Shown: in pieces, positions 34,899 to 38,325 of the stretch
Layout of the letters: each line of letters opens with the position of its first letter
Numbering within the stretch: position 1 is the first letter of the stretch
Assembly: GCA_022573815.1 (NCBI GenBank)
Contig: JACZTG010000022.1
Coordinates: 1-38,325 of the forward strand
Length of the DNA: 38,325 bases
Direction: 5' to 3'
Source of the DNA: Candidatus Neomarinimicrobiota bacterium
GTDB lineage: Bacteria; Fidelibacterota; SORT01
The notes under the pieces: model-generated
The model's database searches: none
What the model saw: only the letters and a program-made list of their open reading frames with translations
Told to the model about the DNA's origin: nothing
Position numbers and translations under genes: made by a program

Positions 34899-36221
34899 AT
34901 GTTTAGGGTAGAAAAGCATCTCACTAAAGGTCTTTGGGCGGCGGGTTCTCAGGCTCTCCAATTATCGTATGGAATAGTCGCTATATTATTAATAGTAAGG
35001 ACTCTCCCATCGGAAGAATTCGGATCATACATTTTATCTCAGGGAATAGTCAGAATCATAGTTATGATTGGTGGAGCGCTTGTATATCGCCATATGGTTC
35101 GTGAATTATCCGTGGAAGATTGGGACCCGAAAATACCAATCAATGCTTTTGCTCTTTCATTTCTTTTTAATCTGGCTGCTATAGTGCCGTTTATATTGTT
35201 CAGTAAACTGCTATCCGAATTACTTAATACGCCTCTCCTTGCTACTCTGCTTCCAATTGCCATACCTCTTCAACTGGCGGGAGAATTTTTAAAAAATTTT
35301 GCTCAGAGGCTTATCATATCAAGTAGAAATACGAAAAGATTATTTATTCTGAATAGCGTGTATTTTATAATTCTTTCAGTTGGATTAGTCTATCTGAACT
35401 CAGGGCAAGAGGGTATCAGCGCTGTTCAGGTTATATATCTAATGGCGATTGCAGGATTCTCCTCAGCTGCGGTGGGTGGACTGCTGAATAGGGAAATATT
35501 GAAGCGAAGTAAGGCAGTCCTCTCTTTCTCCCATCAGAAAAGAGCATTGAATTACGGAAAATACAGTGTGGGATCGGCTACGGCGAATACGGTGGCAAAT
35601 AATATAGATTCATATATTATAGCGTATCTAATGGGTCCAATTCAGGTTGCTTGGTATAATTCCGCAAAAGTTGTCATCAGATTTTATCAGATTATTTCTC
35701 AGATGATGGATATTACGGTTTTCCCTTATGGCTCGAAATTGGTACAGGAAGGGAGGATGGAAGATTTAAAGGCGTTATATGAAAAAATTCTCTGCTTCCT
35801 ATATCTGATACTCCTGCCGATGAATATTGTAGCCATATTATTTGCAAAACCGATGTTTGAATTAATATACGGTGGTCGTTATGAAGGAGCTTATTTGATC
35901 TTGCAGCTGCTGATCTTAGGAGCCACAATATCTCCTACAGTTTCTTTAAACGTTTTTATGTTCTTTTCTCTTGATAAACCGAGAACAGTACTCTTCGGGA
36001 GAATTATTAATGTTATAGTGGTGGCGGTTGTGGGGTTTTTACTGACGTCCAAGATGCGTCCGGAAGGAATGGCGCTGGCATTTATTCTTGGAATGTTAAT
36101 TCAAGGCGTTTATTTGAGTATAAGAATTAAGAAAATACTGCCTATAACCATCAGCAGTGTTGCCGGACGGGTGAAAGACATATATCCTTTTATTAAAGGT
36201 CTGTCAAACAAACGACTTTGA
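34899..36221 (+). CDS. Polysaccharide flippase (Wzx/MATE-like)
   Basis: This 440-residue membrane protein has about 12 helices. It fits the polysaccharide biosynthesis (Wzx/RfbX) group: an amphipathic N-terminus with GLWAAGSQALQLSYG, an RTLPSEEFGSYILSQGI first loop, and YSVGSATANTVANNIDSYIIAYLMGP in the middle helix. It should flip polyprenyl-linked sugar units across the inner membrane. No clear ribosome site precedes the ATG. No Wzy polymerase is seen in the window. Confidence 0.9.
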   Translation: MFRVEKHLTKGLWAAGSQALQLSYGIVAILLIVRTLPSEEFGSYILSQGIVRIIVMIGGALVYRHMVRELSVEDWDPKIPINAFALSFLFNLAAIVPFILFSKLLSELLNTPLLATLLPIAIPLQLAGEFLKNFAQRLIISSRNTKRLFILNSVYFIILSVGLVYLNSGQEGISAVQVIYLMAIAGFSSAAVGGLLNREILKRSKAVLSFSHQKRALNYGKYSVGSATANTVANNIDSYIIAYLMGPIQVAWYNSAKVVIRFYQIISQMMDITVFPYGSKLVQEGRMEDLKALYEKILCFLYLILLPMNIVAILFAKPMFELIYGGRYEGAYLILQLLILGATISPTVSLNVFMFFSLDKPRTVLFGRIINVIVVAVVGFLLTSKMRPEGMALAFILGMLIQGVYLSIRIKKILPITISSVAGRVKDIYPFIKGLSNKRL

Positions 36222-36408
36222 TTGGTTAATTGGCTTTAAATATCTATTGAAGATTCTTATTGATGTCGGCTCTTGAGTGATAATGGGTCATCCAACCGAG
36301 CTCCCGAAATACCAGAATAAGTGTTTGCATATATTTTGTGTTATCCCGACATTAATTAGGCAATACCTTGAATTAATTTACTGTTAGCGTATTTTATCAT
36401 GGAGAAAA
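36222..36408 (+). other. Intergenic spacer before the methyltransferase gene
   Basis: This 187-nt spacer has no coding signal. ttgaat at 36368-36373 and tatttt at 36390-36395 (16-nt spacing) could be a weak promoter very near the ATG at 36409. ggag at 36401-36404 is the ribosome site. No terminator hairpin is seen after the flippase gene. Confidence 0.4.
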
Positions 36409-37212
36409 ATGTTAGACTTGCTCATAAAAGCCATTAAAAATCCTCAAAGAGCGCTTGAGAAAACCTGGAATTTCGTGAGAAGAACGCAGCATCGGGGATA
36501 CTGTTCTATCTGCGGAATTGAAACGACTATGTATAAATACGGAGATAACCTTAAAGAAACATTTAAGTGTAATAGATGTGGAGGGATAGCGCGAAACAGG
36601 CATCTTGCGGCTGTGTTATGCAAAACATTTGATATTGATAAACCATATTCAATGAAAAAGTTTATGGAGAAATCAAAATCTCTCAATATCTTCGAAGCAC
36701 AGGCGAGAGGTCCATTAAACGATCATCTTAAAGCGCTAAAAGGTTATGTCTGTTCTGAATATTATCCCGATATTCAGCCGGGAAATTACACACGGGACAA
36801 GGTCAGGTGTGAGGATCTGCAAAAACTCACTTTTAACGACGAGACATTTGATTTAGTAATAACTCAGACAGTTTTCGAACACATATTAGAGCCTGACTTA
36901 GCCTGGAAAGAAATTGCCAGAGTACTAAAACCGTCAGGTTATCATATATTCAGTATCCCATTTCAGAATTCCCCCATCACCGAAAGCCGGGTAAAAATTG
37001 ATAATGGAGAAGAAATCTTTATCAAACCTAAAGTTTACCATAAAGACGGAGTGCGAAAATCATTAGTTTACACTGATTTTGGATTAGATTTGCTCGATCA
37101 TCTTAAAGATTTCGGGTTTTCGACAAAATTGTATTCTGCCGATGATCTGGATTCCGATTATCATAAAATTTATAGGGGCTATATCTTTGTTTCTCAAAAA
37201 GATAGTCAATAG
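36409..37212 (+). CDS. SAM-dependent methyltransferase with N-terminal zinc ribbon
   Basis: This 267-residue protein has an N-terminal two-pair zinc ribbon (C32, C35, C54, C57) followed by R-x-R, and then a class I methyltransferase domain. The post-motif region is clear: FDLVITQTVFEHI, then IARVLKPSGYHIFSIPF. The usual glycine-rich SAM motif I is poorly kept (NIFEAQARGPLNDHL), although CSEYYPD gives an acidic residue after strand 2. Similar zinc-ribbon methyltransferases occur in surface-glycan clusters. The target, probably a sugar hydroxyl, is inferred. Confidence 0.85.
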   Translation: MLDLLIKAIKNPQRALEKTWNFVRRTQHRGYCSICGIETTMYKYGDNLKETFKCNRCGGIARNRHLAAVLCKTFDIDKPYSMKKFMEKSKSLNIFEAQARGPLNDHLKALKGYVCSEYYPDIQPGNYTRDKVRCEDLQKLTFNDETFDLVITQTVFEHILEPDLAWKEIARVLKPSGYHIFSIPFQNSPITESRVKIDNGEEIFIKPKVYHKDGVRKSLVYTDFGLDLLDHLKDFGFSTKLYSADDLDSDYHKIYRGYIFVSQKDSQ

Positions 37213-37229
37213 AAATATTAATAAAATAA

Positions 37230-37532
37230 AGCGGTACGGAAAATACGATAGCGAGCTTTTTCATTGTTTTAGCATTAGCAAACAGAACCAAAAAAATAAA
37301 AAAAGTTAACGATTTGAACCCTGAAACTATCAATGCAATAAGAGGTTACAACAGATTTGATATTGAGCTTTATAGTTTTGTCCCTCGGCTATTTGATGAG
37401 AAGGCAGCTGCGGCTGGAGATGATTTTACGAAAGATTTAAATAAGTTTACTAAACGAAACAGGGTAATCGGCGGACTGTACTTTCGCCAAAGGGTTGCAA
37501 GATTGTTTAATTGTATTTCCCGGTCTAAATAA
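37230..37532 (+). pseudogene. 3' fragment of a sulfotransferase gene
   Basis: The frame encodes NRTKKIKKVNDLNPETI followed by RGYNRFDIELYSFVPRLFDEK. The order N-R-T-K, DL-x-PETI, N-R-F-D-x-ELY is the C-terminal end of sulfotransferase family proteins. The P-loop (PAPS-binding) start and core are absent: the frame has no plausible start and the upstream gene ends at 37212. I read it as a truncated remnant, perhaps of a gene that once sulfated the surface glycan. The family call rests on pattern memory and the left edge is approximate. Confidence 0.5.
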
Positions 37533-37807
37533 TAGTATAAGAGATTTCTGAAGAACTTATCCGGAACTCGTTTTCCATATTTGATAATCAAATCCTTTAT
37601 TGTATATGATACGTGGCTTATATAATTATTTTGAGTAAATTATCAGTGCATTCTAAATACTTAACTTGTAATATAACAGGTGGCGTAGCCATTGATGGCT
37701 GGTCATCTCCGATATAATTAGTAAAAATAAGGCCGCGAATATTTTATAATGTAAGGGCTTAATCAGTATCATAAAACAGGGATGGAGGCTGGTCAACTGA
37801 GCAAGGT
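37533..37807. other. Gene-free stretch between the two decayed genes
   Basis: This is 275 nt of AT-rich sequence with no coding frame that resembles a protein family, no terminator hairpin and no clear promoter. A 9-nt string ggctggtca occurs twice, but I see no terminal inverted repeats or transposase fragment. It probably holds eroded sequence between the sulfotransferase remnant and the TylF-like gene. Confidence 0.4.
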
Positions 37808-38325
37808 ATGAGAAAATTTCTATCACGGTCTTTGAAAAGGATAATTTTACCACTTAGAAGATTATTGGCAAGATTAATGCTCAATGAGGAGGATACCATA
37901 TTCTGGAAAGCAGCGATATTCATATCACGGAATGAAATAAAAGGTGATTATTTAGAGTTCGGGGTTTTCAAAGGTCACTCATCGTGAAGGCATATAAAGC
38001 CTTCCGACGAGCATTTAACAGTCACACACGATGGGAAAGTGAAAGAGATTTCGGCACGAGACGTAAGTTATGGAAAGGTATGCGATTCATCGCGTTTGAC
38101 TCCTTTAAAGGATTGCCGGAAGCCACAGGTATAGACACAAAAACCGATTTATTTTACGGGGGAAGTATTCAAATTCCAAAGAAAATTTCTTGAAGTATAT
38201 TAAAGGCGAGGGTATTCAGGAAGGAAGGGTGGAAATCATACAGGGCTGGTTTGAGGAGACGCTTAACAATAAAACCATCGGGAAATATAATCTAAATCAT
38301 GCGGCAATTGTACATATTGATTCCG
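37808..38325 (+). pseudogene. TylF/MycF-family O-methyltransferase gene with two frameshifts, cut by window end
   Basis: Three successive frames join into one TylF-type methyltransferase. Frame one starts at the ATG at 37808 and runs through IKGDYLEFGVFKGHS (SAM motif I) to a stop at 37985-37987. Frame two resumes at about 37984 with VKAYKAFRRAF and includes FIAFDSFKGLPEATGID. Frame three starts at about 38168 with KYSNSKENFLKYI and continues with RVEIIQGWFEETL and AAIVHIDS to the window edge. One added base near 37982 (tcatcg to tcattcg) would give the expected GHSFVKAYK, and one added G in the five-G run at 38158-38162 would give FYGGKYS. Both are therefore apparent single-base deletions: real decay or assembly errors. 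A neighbouring sulfotransferase remnant favours decay. Confidence 0.75.

Noticed and set aside
37690-37800. Twice-repeated 9-nt string ggctggtca near the decayed genes, considered as insertion-sequence ends or target duplication
   Set aside because: The flanks do not match, there is no inverted repeat and no transposase fragment, and a 9-nt repeat this close can occur by chance.

Overview
The window is a chromosomal segment from a Gram-negative, AT-leaning bacterium, probably of the FCB superphylum. The pointers are a PorX-type response regulator/PglZ protein directly upstream of tsaE (the usual Bacteroidota-type neighbourhood), a DUF4292-like lipoprotein, an outer-membrane barrel ending in phenylalanine, stand-alone FecR and CHASE2-cyclase genes, and many TTG starts. 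Candidatus Neomarinimicrobiota (SAR406) or a relative such as Ignavibacteriota or Calditrichota fits best. That is inference; the partial 23S gene would decide it.

Layout. (1) 1-1725: the 3' half of a 23S rRNA gene, the 5S gene and a clear rho-independent terminator. (2) 1919-9127: four same-strand genes for an exported FN3-like protein, a periplasmic FecR-domain protein, a large outer-membrane barrel with calcium-loop-like repeats, and a CHASE2 class III adenylate cyclase. Together they look like an envelope-sensing cyclic-nucleotide module. (3) 9274-24753: a long, tightly packed, probably co-transcribed run: porX-like, tsaE, tsaB, rimI, accD, surE, guaA, glmS, a TPR plus periplasmic-binding protein, pgeF, uppP, an NSS transporter with a 40-residue MetS-like subunit, holA, an ECF sigma factor and its anti-sigma factor. 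Many junctions overlap by 4 bp or less.

(4) 24892-27671: a membrane GAF-GGDEF diguanylate cyclase behind a good sigma70-type promoter, a small zinc-ribbon protein, and the only minus-strand gene, a membrane-anchored orphan. (5) 27811-38325: a TPR protein and a DUF4292-like lipoprotein lead into an envelope-glycan cluster: polyprenyl-phosphate GT2, GT4, a WbbL-like GT2, an alkaline-phosphatase-superfamily enzyme, a Wzx-like flippase and a zinc-ribbon methyltransferase. Its end is decayed: a 3' fragment of a sulfotransferase and a TylF-family methyltransferase gene broken by two apparent single-base deletions and cut by the window edge.

Functionally, the middle block is core metabolism: t6A tRNA modification, fatty-acid initiation, GMP and glucosamine-6-phosphate supply, undecaprenyl-phosphate recycling and peptidoglycan quality control. 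GlmS and UppP supply precursors and carrier lipid that the glycan cluster would also use. Regulation is dense: a class III cyclase, a diguanylate cyclase, a PorX-type phosphodiesterase/response regulator and an ECF sigma/anti-sigma pair lie within about 20 kb.
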